Shown here one piece after another: positions 51,130 through 60,051 of a DNA stretch of 64,000 bases (positions are counted from its first letter, which is position 1; each line of letters opens with the position of its first letter). The stretch covers positions 1 to 64,000 of the forward strand of contig UQHV01000014.1 of NCBI GenBank assembly GCA_900540895.1, in the 5' to 3' direction. The translations under genes and the position numbers were made by a program. The notes below the pieces were generated by a model. That model searched no databases. It was not told the origin of the DNA and worked only from the letters and a program-made list of their open reading frames with translations. Source of the stretch: an uncultured Collinsella sp. (lineage in GTDB: Bacteria > Actinomycetota > Coriobacteriia > Coriobacteriales > Coriobacteriaceae).

Positions 51130-51848
51130 TCATCACTCTCTTTGGCAATCGGCTCAGCGGTAGTCGCGGTAGCCACGTCAGCATCAGATTCCGCAGAAGT
51201 ATCCTTCCCCTGGGCCTTGACCGCCACCGACGCCGAACCAACCTGAATATCCCCGCGCGCCCAATCGCCATCGAGCGCACGCGCCACCCAGTGATAGATG
51301 GGAATCGTAAAGAAGATCAGTGCGGCAAAGGGGCCGGCACCAAACAGGAACATCAGCAAAAAGAACAGCAGCCAGCACACGGCCCAATACGGGAACGACT
51401 GGAACGGGCCCTTCACCGGAGTCGAGCCAACCGCACCGCCACTCGTCGCCTGCGCCGTAGCGGCATTGGCGGCCTGTGCACTCCAGCTTGCCGCTTGCGC
51501 CGCCTTGGCGGCGGCATCACTCGCCTGCGTTGCCGCCTCGGTGGCACGTGCCGCCGCCTCATGGGTGCGTGCGCGCTCTGCCGCCTCGGCCTCGCGTTGG
51601 CGAGCGCGGTCCTCGTTCTCAAACTCGATATCGTCCTCAATCTCGTCGCTCGGATTGAGCAACTCGTCCAAGCTCACGCCATAGAGTTTGGCGAGCGAGA
51701 TCAGGTTCTCGGTATCGGGTGAGCTCTCCGCGCGCTCCCATTTACTGACCGCCTGGCGCGACAGCCCCAGCTTTCGCGCCAGCCCTTCTTGGCTAAAGCC
51801 TTTGCTGCGGCGAAGGTCGGCGAGCCGCTGCGCAGTTTCTACATTCAT
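51126..51848 (-). CDS. XRE-family regulator with C-terminal membrane domain
   Basis: A 240-aa protein. Residues 1-60 are a classical XRE helix-turn-helix (RLADLRRSKGFSQEGLARKL, GLSRQAVSKWERAES, NLISLAKLYGVSLDELL). An alanine-rich helical linker follows (residues 85-135, many AAxA repeats, probable coiled coil), then one or two transmembrane helices (WAVCWLLFFLLMFLFGAGPF and ALIFFTIPIYHWVA) and an acidic tail. It is thus a membrane-tethered repressor or sensor. ATG 51848 with GGAGGAACC was chosen; the extension to 52019 has no ribosome site. The DUF4097 protein may provide its signal. Confidence 0.88.
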   Translation of the reverse strand: MNVETAQRLADLRRSKGFSQEGLARKLGLSRQAVSKWERAESSPDTENLISLAKLYGVSLDELLNPSDEIEDDIEFENEDRARQREAEAAERARTHEAAARATEAATQASDAAAKAAQAASWSAQAANAATAQATSGGAVGSTPVKGPFQSFPYWAVCWLLFFLLMFLFGAGPFAALIFFTIPIYHWVARALDGDWARGDIQVGSASVAVKAQGKDTSAESDADVATATTAEPIAKESDE

Positions 51849-52115
51849 GGTTCCTCCTATGTGATGCCAGCCGTGCCGCCGGACCGTTTTTGTTCTTAAG
51901 GCGCCTTGCACAGTTAAAAATCTATCCGCCACCGCCAAAAACATGCCACCTATTCTAGTGAGATTTTTGACAACCGGCGGTTGCGGGTGCATATGAGCTG
52001 CGGAAATGTGTCCAAACAAAGCAATGACCCGTAGCTTGGTTGTCCCCGTTGCGGCGTTAACGGTAGTATGGTCGTACTGTTAATTGCGCACCGCCAACGG
52101 AGGGAGTTCCGCGCC

Positions 52116-52988
52116 GTGAACCGCGATTTCGCCTCATCGCTCATCCAGCTCAACAACACGTTCTATCGCGAGCACTCCGCCTCCTTCTCCGATACGCGCC
52201 AGGCCCCGTGGCCCGGCTGGGTGCGCACCATGGACATCGCGCTCGGGCAGCTCGACGTCGCCACGATCGAGCATCCCGTCCGCGTCTTCGATCTTGCCTG
52301 CGGCAATATGCGATTCGAGAATTTTGCCGCCGGCGGCGCACTTGCCGCCAAGGGCGTCGACGGCGCAAACCCCTCGGCAGATGCCAGCTGCCCGTTTGAG
52401 TTCTATGGTGTCGACTCGTGTCAAGATTTGGCTATCGATGCACATGGCCACGCCCTGCGCATTCCCAACCTGCACTTCCAGGAGCTCGACGTGCTCGACG
52501 CCCTCATGAAGCTCAACCCCGCCGAGACGCCCGACGTGCTTTTCGACGCCCCGCTCGCCGACATCTCGGTCTGCTTTGGCTTTATGCACCACGTGCCGTC
52601 GTGCGAGTACCGCGTACGCGTACTCGACGCCCTGGTGCGGCAGACGCGCCCGGGCGGCATCATCGCCATCAGCTTTTGGGAGTTTATGAACGACGAGCGC
52701 ATGGCGCGCAAGGCCGTTCGAGCCGAAGCCCGCGCCGAGCTCACCCCGCCGTTTGAGGGTTACGATTCCGCACAGTTTGAAGCCGGCGACCACCTCATCG
52801 GCTGGCAAAACGACCGCCACGCCTACCGCTATTGCCATCACTTTGACGATCAGCAGATCACCGACCTGGTGCGCGGCGTCCGTACGTTCTACAAGAGCGG
52901 CGAGGTCCCCGTGCGCGAGCTTGAGCGCTTCCATGCCGACGGTCGTAGCGGCGAGCTCAACCGCTATGTGATTCTCAAGCGCCTGTAG
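52116..52988 (+). CDS. Class I SAM-dependent methyltransferase
   Basis: A 290-aa protein starting with GTG behind GGAGGGAG. Motif I is VFDLACGNMRFENF near residue 57, later CFGFMHHVPS (motif IV region) and TRPGGIIAISFWEF (post-IV). The overall form is that of the class I Rossmann methyltransferases; the substrate cannot be deduced. A gap of 118 bases separates it from trmB on the same strand, so a common transcript is possible. Confidence 0.85.
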   Translation: MNRDFASSLIQLNNTFYREHSASFSDTRQAPWPGWVRTMDIALGQLDVATIEHPVRVFDLACGNMRFENFAAGGALAAKGVDGANPSADASCPFEFYGVDSCQDLAIDAHGHALRIPNLHFQELDVLDALMKLNPAETPDVLFDAPLADISVCFGFMHHVPSCEYRVRVLDALVRQTRPGGIIAISFWEFMNDERMARKAVRAEARAELTPPFEGYDSAQFEAGDHLIGWQNDRHAYRYCHHFDDQQITDLVRGVRTFYKSGEVPVRELERFHADGRSGELNRYVILKRL

Positions 52989-53105
52989 GCACCGACGACT
53001 CGCCGCCGAGCCGCACCACATCTTTCGGGCAATCTATGCCCGCCCTTTTCAACCCATTGACGGAACGCGCGGCCATGCGTTTCGCATTTATGACCAAGGA
53101 GCCTC

Positions 53106-53945
53106 ATGGGAGCCGTCCACGTTCGCACGCCTAAGAACTTTGTGCTCGAGGAGCGCCTGGAGCGCTACGCCGATGCGATCGAGACGAACCCCGAGGCTTA
53201 TGCCGGAGATTGGCGCGAGGCTTGCGCGCCAGCTGGCAGCAAGCCCTTCGAACACCTTCACCTGGATCTTGGCTGTGGCAAGGGAACCTATCTGGTCGAG
53301 CGCGCCCACCGCGAGCCCGACACCCTCTTTATCGGCATGGACCAGGAGCCCATCTGCATCGCCTATGCCGCGCAGAAAATCTGCGAACAGGGGCTATCCA
53401 ACGCACTCGTCCTGCCCCGAGGCGCCGCATCGCTGCCACAGCTGTTTGCCGCAGGCGAGCTCGATGCTATCACCATTAACTTTCCCACGCCGCAGCCCAA
53501 GGCCAAGTACGCTAAAAAACGACTCGTCCATGTCGACCATCTGATGCTCTACCGCCCGCTCTTTTCAGCCGGCGCTACCGTCACGCTGCGCACCGATAGC
53601 AAGCCGTTGCGCGATTACGCCCTGGGACAGTTTGCCGCGGCCGGCTACGATACGCTTTGGGTAAGCGACGACGTCCGCCGCGACCATCCCGAGCACCCCG
53701 AGACCGAATATGAATGCCGCACGCGCGAGATGGGTGCCGCCGTCTATGGCATTTGCGCCACACCCGGCGCGCAGCCCAGCGATGAACAGCTCGCGGCGGG
53801 CCGCGCGCAGGAGCAAAGCCTTGCCTGCTACCTGCCCGAAAACCTCGATGCGCTCACCTATGTACCTCTGGGCATGGAAGAGGCCGTCGAGAACTTTAGA
53901 AACCGCGCCCGCAAAAGCAAGAAGCGCCTGCCGCAGGAGTCCTAG
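53106..53945 (+). CDS. trmB: tRNA (guanine-N7)-methyltransferase, TrmB-like
   Basis: A 279-aa protein. TrmB methylates G46 in the variable loop of many tRNAs. Seen are HLDLGCGKGTYLVERA (SAM motif I), LFIGMDQEPICIAYAAQK, INFPTPQPKAKYAKKRL and LRTDSKPLRDYAL. The family normally has FPDPWPKxRHxKRR; here D and W are replaced (FPTPQPK), while the K and R cluster is kept. The activity is still probable but this divergence is worth knowing. About 40 N-terminal residues precede the core (MGAVHVRTPKNFVLEERL). Ribosome site AAGGAG. Confidence 0.85.
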   Translation: MGAVHVRTPKNFVLEERLERYADAIETNPEAYAGDWREACAPAGSKPFEHLHLDLGCGKGTYLVERAHREPDTLFIGMDQEPICIAYAAQKICEQGLSNALVLPRGAASLPQLFAAGELDAITINFPTPQPKAKYAKKRLVHVDHLMLYRPLFSAGATVTLRTDSKPLRDYALGQFAAAGYDTLWVSDDVRRDHPEHPETEYECRTREMGAAVYGICATPGAQPSDEQLAAGRAQEQSLACYLPENLDALTYVPLGMEEAVENFRNRARKSKKRLPQES

Positions 53946-54010
53946 GGGCTTCTGATGGTCGCGGCGTCGGCAAACAAGTGAAAATAGTCGTCAGCGAACG
54001 ACCCTCAAAC
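53946..54010. other. Start of a 309-base gap upstream of the DUF3516 helicase
   Basis: The gap 53946-54254 has no gene. The first part holds aaaatagtcgtcagcgaacgac, here split as aaaatagtcg and tcagcgaacgac, whose tail partly mirrors gctagcgacta at 54132-54142. It thereby extends the hairpin at 54011-54133. The last ~110 bases must hold the helicase promoter. Confidence 0.45.
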
Positions 54011-54133
54011 CTAAGTGAGTAGACTATTTTGCAATAGCCAAGCACAGCCCGCATAGCGAAACATAAAACCGCAGGTAGAACCCTTGCGCAAAAGCGATGT
54101 GCTCGCAATATCGCAAAAAGTCTACTCACTTAG
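54011..54133. repeat. Long-range inverted repeat upstream of the DUF3516 helicase
   Basis: Arms at 54011-54032 and 54113-54133 pair along 21 bases with a single bulge. They contain AAGTGAGTAGACT and its complement. The 80-base interior has further partial pairing (agcacag... with ...gatgtgct). The element resembles a mobile palindrome (MITE or REPIN-like) more than a terminator, since no T-run follows. Confidence 0.75.
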
Positions 54134-54254
54134 CTAGCGACTACACTAAACGGCTGGGCAGAACGCCCATTTCCTGCATTTTCTCGCGCGCTGGCACCCC
54201 ACGCCGCCGCTACGCCATAATAGTTGGCGGACAATCGCGAGAGAAAGCAACCAT

Positions 54255-56936
54255 ATGGCACAGACCACGACAGATACCGCCGCCAGCACCGTCTCCGGCG
54301 CCGGCGCTGCCAGCTCATTCTCGGGCGGCACGGGAACCGAAGCCGAGTTTGGCTCGCTCGGCGCGCTCTCCCCCACCTGGTGGGAGCCCGAGGACGGCAG
54401 TGAGCCCGAACCATGGCTCACGCCCGAGCAAGCCTTCGAACGCTTCTTTGAATGGACAAGCGATCGCGGCATTGAGCTGTGGGATCACCAAGAAGAGGCC
54501 CTCATGGACCTGGCTGCCGGCGATCACGTCATTTTAGGCACACCGACCGGATCGGGTAAATCGCTCGTCGCGCTGGGCATGCTCTTTATGGGCATGGCAC
54601 AGGGCAAGCGTTGCTATTACACGGCCCCTATCAAGGCCTTGGTCAGCGAAAAGTTCTTCGATCTGGTGCAGGTACTCGGCCGCGATAACGTCGGCATGAT
54701 CACCGGCGATACGCATATCAATACCAAGGCGCCCGTCATCTGCTGCACGGCCGAAATCCTTGCCAACGATGCACTGCGCGAGGGCGAGGGCGCCGACGTG
54801 GGCTGCGTGGCCATGGACGAGTTCCACTACTTTGCCGACCCCGACCGCGGCTGGGCCTGGCAGGTGCCGCTGCTCACCCTGCCCCACACGCAGTTTATGC
54901 TCATGAGCGCCACGCTCGGCGATGTCACCGCCATCGCCGCCTCACTCGAGGAACACACCGGCGCTGCTTGCGACTTGGTTGTCGACGCCCCACGCCCCGT
55001 GCCGCTGAGCTACGACTACGTGACGACCTCGCTCGAGGGCACGGTCGAGCTCGCCATGCGCCGCGGCGAGGCCCCGCTCTATATCGTGCACTTTAGCCAA
55101 GATGCCGCCCTTGCGACGGCACAGTCACTCGCCAATTTTGGCATCGCCAGCAAGGAGCAGCGCGAGGCCATTAAGGAAGCCGCCAAAGGCACGAGCTTCT
55201 CGACGGCCTTTGGCAAGATCCTCAAGCGCTTGCTTGGCTGCGGCGTCGGCGTGCACCACGCCGGTATGCTGCCGCGCTATCGTCTGCTGGTCGAGCGCTT
55301 GGCGCAGCAGGGCCTGCTGCCTGTCATCTGCGGCACCGATACGCTCGGCGTCGGCATCAACGTACCCATCCACACCGTGGTCCTCACCGCGCTCACCAAG
55401 TTCGATGGCTACAAGATGCGTCGTCTGCGCGCCCGCGAGTTCCATCAGATTGCCGGTCGCGCCGGCCGTTCGGGCTTCGATACCGAGGGCATGGTCATCG
55501 CCGAGGCCCCGGAGCACGAGATCGAGAACGCCAAGCTCATGGCCAAGGCGGGTGACGACCCCAAGAAGCTCCGCAAGATTAAAAAGAAGAAGGCCCCCGA
55601 GGGCTTTGTCACCTGGAACAAGCAGACCTTTGAGCGTCTGATTGAGACGCAGCCCGAGACGCTCAAGCCGCGCCTGCGCATCACGCACTCCATGGTGATT
55701 AGCGTGGTCGAGCAGGGCGGCGACGCCCGTGCCCGCGTACACGACCTCATCGAGACGAGCCTGCAGACCCCCGAGGAAAAGGCCAAGCTCGAGGTTCGCG
55801 CCGATGAAATCTTCGCCACACTCATCGATTCCGGCGTCGTCGTTCGCACCGAGGTGCCGCCCGCACCCGACGCCCCGACTGACGCCGCACCAGACATTGA
55901 CTATGCACTGACGGTCGATCTGCCCGAGGACTTTGCGCTCGATCAGCCGCTCTCGCCGTTCTTGCTTGCCGCGTTGGAGCTGCTCGATCCCGAGAGCGAG
56001 ACCTATACCATGGATCTGATCTCGATGGTCGAGGCAACGCTCGAGGACCCCAAGCAGGTGCTGCGCGCACAGGAGCGCGCTGCGCGCGACCGCGCGATGG
56101 CCGAAATGAAGGCTGACGGCGTCGAGTATGAGGAGCGCTTGGAGCGCATTCAAGACGTCACGTACGAAAAGCCGCTCGAGGATTTGCTCGACGCCGCCTT
56201 TGACAAGTACTGCCAGGAAGTGCCCTGGGCAAACGACTATCAGCTCTCTCCCAAGAGCGTCCTGCGCGACATGTTGGAGAGCGCGAGCGACTTTAAGGGC
56301 TATATCCAAAAGCTCGGCATCGCCCGCTCCGAGGGCATTCTGCTGCGCTACCTAGCCGAGGCCTACCGTTCACTCGACCGCACCGTGCCCATCGAGAAGC
56401 GCGACGAGCGCCTGCGCGACATTATCTCGTGGCTGGGCTTTGTGGTGCGCTCGGTGGACTCGAGCCTGGTGGACGAGTGGGAGAACGCCGGCAACCCGGC
56501 AGCCCTCGACGCCGCGCCGCCGCAGGGCATCGACGAGGTCGTGGCGGACCGCCGCGGCTGCACGCTGTTGGTGCGCAACGCGCTCTTCCGCCGCGTGACC
56601 CTTGCCGCTCGCGAGCACGTTCGCGACCTGGGCGAGCTCGACGACGACTGGGGCATGAGCGAGATCCGCTGGCAAAAAGCACTCGACGCTTACCACGAGC
56701 AGCACGAGGAAATCCTCACCGACGGAGATGCCCGCAGCGCCGCGATGTTTTCCATTGACGAGTCCGACGAGAAGACCGCGCACGTATGGCACGTGCACCA
56801 GATCTTTGCCGACGAGGATGGCGACCACGACTTTGGCATCATGGGCGATGTCGATCTGGACGCCACGCAAGACGGCGGCGAGGTCATCTTCAAAAACTAC
56901 CGCGTCGGCTTTATCGAGGACCTGCTCGAGGACTAG
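54255..56936 (+). CDS. DEAD/DEAH-box helicase with DUF3516 domain
   Basis: An 893-aa SF2 helicase of the Ski2-like group found in Actinobacteria. The first ~60 residues are low-complexity (TTTDTAASTVSGAGAASS). It has motif I LGTPTGSGKSLVAL (~97), motif II AMDEFHYFADPDRGWAW (~188), motif III LMSATLGD, GVGVHHAGMLPRYR, CGTDTLGVGINVP and motif VI FHQIAGRAGRSGFD. The C-terminal ~400 residues are the DUF3516 region. Ski2-type enzymes unwind RNA in decay or processing; a role in RNA metabolism is inferred from family only. ATG lies behind GAGAGAAAG. It is followed by a strong terminator. Confidence 0.92.
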   Translation: MAQTTTDTAASTVSGAGAASSFSGGTGTEAEFGSLGALSPTWWEPEDGSEPEPWLTPEQAFERFFEWTSDRGIELWDHQEEALMDLAAGDHVILGTPTGSGKSLVALGMLFMGMAQGKRCYYTAPIKALVSEKFFDLVQVLGRDNVGMITGDTHINTKAPVICCTAEILANDALREGEGADVGCVAMDEFHYFADPDRGWAWQVPLLTLPHTQFMLMSATLGDVTAIAASLEEHTGAACDLVVDAPRPVPLSYDYVTTSLEGTVELAMRRGEAPLYIVHFSQDAALATAQSLANFGIASKEQREAIKEAAKGTSFSTAFGKILKRLLGCGVGVHHAGMLPRYRLLVERLAQQGLLPVICGTDTLGVGINVPIHTVVLTALTKFDGYKMRRLRAREFHQIAGRAGRSGFDTEGMVIAEAPEHEIENAKLMAKAGDDPKKLRKIKKKKAPEGFVTWNKQTFERLIETQPETLKPRLRITHSMVISVVEQGGDARARVHDLIETSLQTPEEKAKLEVRADEIFATLIDSGVVVRTEVPPAPDAPTDAAPDIDYALTVDLPEDFALDQPLSPFLLAALELLDPESETYTMDLISMVEATLEDPKQVLRAQERAARDRAMAEMKADGVEYEERLERIQDVTYEKPLEDLLDAAFDKYCQEVPWANDYQLSPKSVLRDMLESASDFKGYIQKLGIARSEGILLRYLAEAYRSLDRTVPIEKRDERLRDIISWLGFVVRSVDSSLVDEWENAGNPAALDAAPPQGIDEVVADRRGCTLLVRNALFRRVTLAAREHVRDLGELDDDWGMSEIRWQKALDAYHEQHEEILTDGDARSAAMFSIDESDEKTAHVWHVHQIFADEDGDHDFGIMGDVDLDATQDGGEVIFKNYRVGFIEDLLED

Positions 56937-56960
56937 CCGAACATACTGGAACGAAACGAA

Positions 56961-56999
56961 GCGGGGTCGCTGGCAACATCGCCAGCGGCCCCGCTTTTT
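56961..56999 (+). terminator. Terminator of the DUF3516 helicase gene
   Basis: Stem gcggggtcgctgg / ccagcggccccgc followed by TTTTTG, 24 bases after the stop codon. Confidence 0.92.
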
Positions 57000-57016
57000 G
57001 CGCGATACGCTATCCC

Positions 57017-58774
57017 CTACTCGGTATCCTCGACCTCATACGAATCCGCCTCGGCTGGCTCATCGTTTGTCTCTGTCGCAGCCCCGCGCGCCTCGTCAAA
57101 CGCGGCCTTCATGGTCTTGTTGCCCCACGTGAGCTTGCGAATGGTAAGATCGTCGGCCTTCTTGTTGGCTAGGCGCAGATTGTTCTCGGAGGACAGCAAC
57201 GCCTCCTTGGTTTTCTGCAGATGGCTAATCGTCTTGTCGATCCCATCAATCGCCGTTTGGAACTTGCGGCTCGCGATCTCGTAGTTGCGACCGAAATCAT
57301 TCTTGAACTTTTCCATCTTGGCTTCGAAGTTCGTGACGTCGATATTCTGCTGTTTGTACTCCGCCAGTTCCTGCTTATAGCGCAGCGAACCCATGGCGGC
57401 GTTGCGAAGAAGCGTGATCATGGGAATAAAGAACTGTGGGCGAATCACGTACATCTTCTCGTAGCGATAGCTCACGTCCACGATGCCGGCGTTGTAAAGC
57501 TCGCTCTCGGGTTCGAGCAACGTGCAGAGCACCGCGTACTCGCAGCCCTTTTGGCGGCGATCGTGGTCGAGTTTCTTAAAGAAGTCCTCGTTCTTGTGCT
57601 TGGTCGCGGTCTCATCGTTCTCGTTTTTCATCTCGAACATAATCGAAATGACCTCGTTACCGCTTGCGTCGCACTCGCGGAAGATAAAGTCGCCCTTGGT
57701 GCCCTCGGACGCATCGTTATCCTTCTCGAAGTACGCGTTGGGAAACGCCGTCATGCGCAGGCGATTGAACTCGGTCTCGCAGTGCTGCTCGAGCGACTCG
57801 CCCACCATCTTGGTGGACAGGCGTACCTTCATGTCCTTAAGACGCTCAATCTCTTCGTCCTTGTAGCGAATCAGGTCATCGCTCGCGCGCTTGGCCTGCG
57901 CGAGCTCGAGCTCATGCGCCGCCTTGACCTGTTCCTCGCGAGAATCGCGCACCGCCAGCTCGCTCGTCAGCTTGGCACGTGCCTCATCGCGCTCTCGTTC
58001 CGCCGCGGCGACCGCCTTCGACAGCTCCATTTTTGCAGAAAGTTCTTGCTCACGAAGCTGTGCACGAAGGCCCTCGGCCTCGCGCTCGGACTGAGTCTTA
58101 GCATTCGAGAACTTCTCACGCACTTCTGTCTGGTAATCGGAAAGCTTACGATTCGCTTCGTTTTGCGCAGCCTCGAGCTTACGCTGCGCCTCGGCCGCAG
58201 CAGTTGCGAGTGCCATTTCTTGAGCCTTATCTGCGGCGGCAAGCTTTGCCTGCAACTCCGCAATCTGAGCATCGCGCGCGGCGAGGTCATTTTGAGTCGC
58301 ATTGCGTACCGCGGCTTCGGCAAGCTTTGCTTCGTCATCTTTGCGCCCAAGCTGCGCACGCAGGCTATCGATCTCGCGCTGCAGCTCGGCATTCTCCTTT
58401 TGAGCATCGGCACGGGCCTCAACCGCCGCGCGCTGGCTTGCACTCTCGCGCTCTGCGGCAGCGCCCTCAAGCTTGGCACGCAGCTCGGCAAGCTCGGCAT
58501 CGCGCTTGGCGACTTCTTGTGCCAGCTGCTGAGCTGCAGCGTTCTTCTGCTCGACAAGCTGAGCGTTGCGCTGAGACTCTGCCTTTTGCAAGGCAGCCGT
58601 CGAACGCGAGCGCTCAAGCTCCAGCGCCTGCTCGCCCTCGCGCTGGACTGCCTTCACACGCTCGTCCAGGTCGCGCGAAAACTCGGCATCGCGTACTTGC
58701 TTGACGATATCCGCATAGCCGGACGCATCGACCTTAAAAACTTCGCCGCAATGCGGGCACTTAATCTCGTTCAT
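57017..58774 (-). CDS. DUF2130 coiled-coil protein
   Basis: A 585-aa cytoplasmic protein. It begins with a zinc-ribbon-like MNEIKCPHCGEVFKVD (only one CxxC seen). Residues 25-310 form a long, alanine- and glutamate-rich coiled coil (for example EKNAAAQQLAQEVAKRDAEL-type heptads). The DUF2130 domain fills the C-terminal part (LSTKMVGESLEQHCETEFNR, DASEGTKGDFIFRE, MFEMKNENDETATKHKNEDF, LDHDRRQKGCEYAVLCTLLE). The MFEMKNE region with its acidic and lysine residues is reminiscent of PD-(D/E)xK nucleases, a possibility only. It starts behind GAGGAGC. Confidence 0.88.
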   Translation of the reverse strand: MNEIKCPHCGEVFKVDASGYADIVKQVRDAEFSRDLDERVKAVQREGEQALELERSRSTAALQKAESQRNAQLVEQKNAAAQQLAQEVAKRDAELAELRAKLEGAAAERESASQRAAVEARADAQKENAELQREIDSLRAQLGRKDDEAKLAEAAVRNATQNDLAARDAQIAELQAKLAAADKAQEMALATAAAEAQRKLEAAQNEANRKLSDYQTEVREKFSNAKTQSEREAEGLRAQLREQELSAKMELSKAVAAAERERDEARAKLTSELAVRDSREEQVKAAHELELAQAKRASDDLIRYKDEEIERLKDMKVRLSTKMVGESLEQHCETEFNRLRMTAFPNAYFEKDNDASEGTKGDFIFRECDASGNEVISIMFEMKNENDETATKHKNEDFFKKLDHDRRQKGCEYAVLCTLLEPESELYNAGIVDVSYRYEKMYVIRPQFFIPMITLLRNAAMGSLRYKQELAEYKQQNIDVTNFEAKMEKFKNDFGRNYEIASRKFQTAIDGIDKTISHLQKTKEALLSSENNLRLANKKADDLTIRKLTWGNKTMKAAFDEARGAATETNDEPAEADSYEVEDTE

Positions 58775-58831
58775 AGCAGCTCCTCGATGGACGCAAATTT
58801 CGACCGCCTACACTCTACCGCGCCGCACGGA

Positions 58832-58868
58832 CAAAAAAGGCGCCGCTGCCATAATGGCAACGGCGCCA
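58832..58868 (-). terminator. Terminator of the metallophosphoesterase gene
   Basis: Minus strand GGCGCCGTTGCCATTATGG and CAGCGGCGCC followed by TTTTTTG. It is a good intrinsic terminator. Its upper arm shares ggcgcc with the adjoining long hairpin. Confidence 0.85.
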
Positions 58869-58914
58869 GAGCCACCACAAAGGTGCCTGTCCCCTTTGTG
58901 GTGGCTCTGGCGCC
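58862..58914. repeat. Perfect 22-bp-arm hairpin abutting a stop codon
   Basis: Arms at 58862-58883 and 58893-58914 are perfectly complementary over 22 bases, with a nine-base loop tgcctgtcc. The loop and arm edges spell ggtgcctgtccc, the complement of a GGGACAGGCACC core. The element ends exactly one base before the stop codon of the metallophosphoesterase gene (58915). Confidence 0.85.
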
Positions 58915-59460
58915 CTATAACCCAAAGAAGCTAAGAATCTGATCACGGCTTACGGGCTTGTACTCGTTGGCATCGAGACCGACATCGTAGCGAAAGATAG
59001 GGCGCTCGCGATCGCGGTTGCGCACGTTGGTGCGGTCTCCCCTGCTGTGGATATGCCCGTGCAGCATGACGGCGCCACGCGCCTTGCCGTTCCAGCTGAG
59101 CATGGGGTAGTGGCTCATAACCAGACGATGGCCCTTGGCATAGCCGGGAGCAATCTCCAGGTAATCGCGCACGTCTTCCCAAATCCGCGGTACGTCGGAA
59201 TCTTCCCAGTCGCCGTCATGGTTACCGCGGATGAGCGTCACGTTCTGGCATTCGATACGCTCGCGCAGGCGCACCGCCTCCGCCAGGGGCAAACGATAGG
59301 TAAAGTCACCCAGAATATAGAGGCGGTCGTCCGCAGCCACGCACTCATTGATGGCATCGATGACCTTGCGGTTCATCTCCTCGACCGAGCCAAACGGCCG
59401 GTCCATGTCGTGCAAGATATTCGTATCGCCCAGGTGCAAGTCGGCGGTAAACCACATCAT
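58915..59460 (-). CDS. Metallophosphoesterase
   Basis: A ~181-aa calcineurin-like phosphoesterase. The five blocks are visible: MWFTADLHLGDTNIL (DxH), ILGDFTYRLP (GD), LIRGNHDGDWE (GNHD), VMSHYPM (H) and LHGHIHSRGDR (GHxH). Proteins of this size with this arrangement often act as phosphodiesterases on nucleotides or nucleic acids. The substrate is not known. The best ribosome site, GAGG, precedes ATG 59460/59457; ATG 59475 lies upstream of that site and is less likely. Compact genes around it share the strand: HIRAN, a small charged protein, this one. Confidence 0.88.
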   Translation of the reverse strand: MMWFTADLHLGDTNILHDMDRPFGSVEEMNRKVIDAINECVAADDRLYILGDFTYRLPLAEAVRLRERIECQNVTLIRGNHDGDWEDSDVPRIWEDVRDYLEIAPGYAKGHRLVMSHYPMLSWNGKARGAVMLHGHIHSRGDRTNVRNRDRERPIFRYDVGLDANEYKPVSRDQILSFFGL

Positions 59461-59526
59461 CGTCTGTGTCCTCATTTCGCAACGTGTTCAACTCGTGCTA
59501 AGTATACAGACGCAGCGATGCGGCGG

Positions 59527-59706
59527 TTATCCAAAGAGCCCGCCGAACAGTCCGCGGCGGCGTTTGTCTTGCTTTTTCGAAGCGTCACTCTGAGTTTTCT
59601 TGTCCTGCCGTTTCTTACGATCCTGCTCCAACTCATCGTCGTCGAGTAGCAGATCCCACTCAAACGGATCGTCTGTCAGATCGAACTGGTCGTCGTCATC
59701 AAACAT
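59527..59706 (-). CDS. Small charged protein, 59 aa, ending GLFGGLFG
   Basis: I do not recognise this protein. The first half is strongly acidic (MFDDDDQFDLTDDPFEW, LLLDDDELE), the second strongly basic (KKRQDKKTQSDASKKQDKR), and it ends with RRRGLFGGLFG. There is no membrane helix or signal peptide. ATG 59706 follows GGAGG by 5 bases; 59718 would leave the ribosome site inside the gene. It begins 19 bases after the HIRAN gene and is probably in one transcript with it. The charge-split layout suggests binding to a protein or nucleic acid, which is speculation. Confidence 0.65.
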   Translation of the reverse strand: MFDDDDQFDLTDDPFEWDLLLDDDELEQDRKKRQDKKTQSDASKKQDKRRRGLFGGLFG

Positions 59707-59724
59707 GGCCGCCTCCATTGCCGA

Positions 59725-60051
59725 CTAGCGGGCATCCACCACATAGAGGCCAACGCGCACCTGGTGCCACGGGCTGCGCTCGGGGGCAACCTGTTGCACG
59801 CGGGCCTCAAATACGTCCTCGTGGCCGTAATACATCATCAAGGACAGCGGGCCGACCTCGTTTCCCGGAACGTAGCCAAGTTTGGTCTTGCCATAGTAGA
59901 TCGCAACTGCCTCGGGGTCATGGGGATTATCGCGCTCGGCACACAGCGTCAGCTTATCGCCCGCTTTAAGATCGCCCAGGACCAAGGCGCCATCGGCATA
60001 CTGAAATCCTGCAATGTGAAATGACAGAAGAACACGTGAAGGCTCGTACAT
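59725..60051 (-). CDS. HIRAN domain protein
   Basis: A 108-aa protein consisting essentially of a HIRAN domain: HIAGFQYADGALVL, LTLCAERDNPHDPEAVAIYY (the conserved NPxDxxAV), KLGYVPGNEV. In eukaryotic HLTF this domain binds 3'-OH single-strand DNA ends. Stand-alone bacterial HIRAN proteins are thought to bind damaged or single-strand DNA as well, but their roles are not well described. Start ATG lies behind GAGGAGC. It is the first gene of a run with the small charged protein and the metallophosphoesterase. Confidence 0.88.
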   Translation of the reverse strand: MYEPSRVLLSFHIAGFQYADGALVLGDLKAGDKLTLCAERDNPHDPEAVAIYYGKTKLGYVPGNEVGPLSLMMYYGHEDVFEARVQQVAPERSPWHQVRVGLYVVDAR

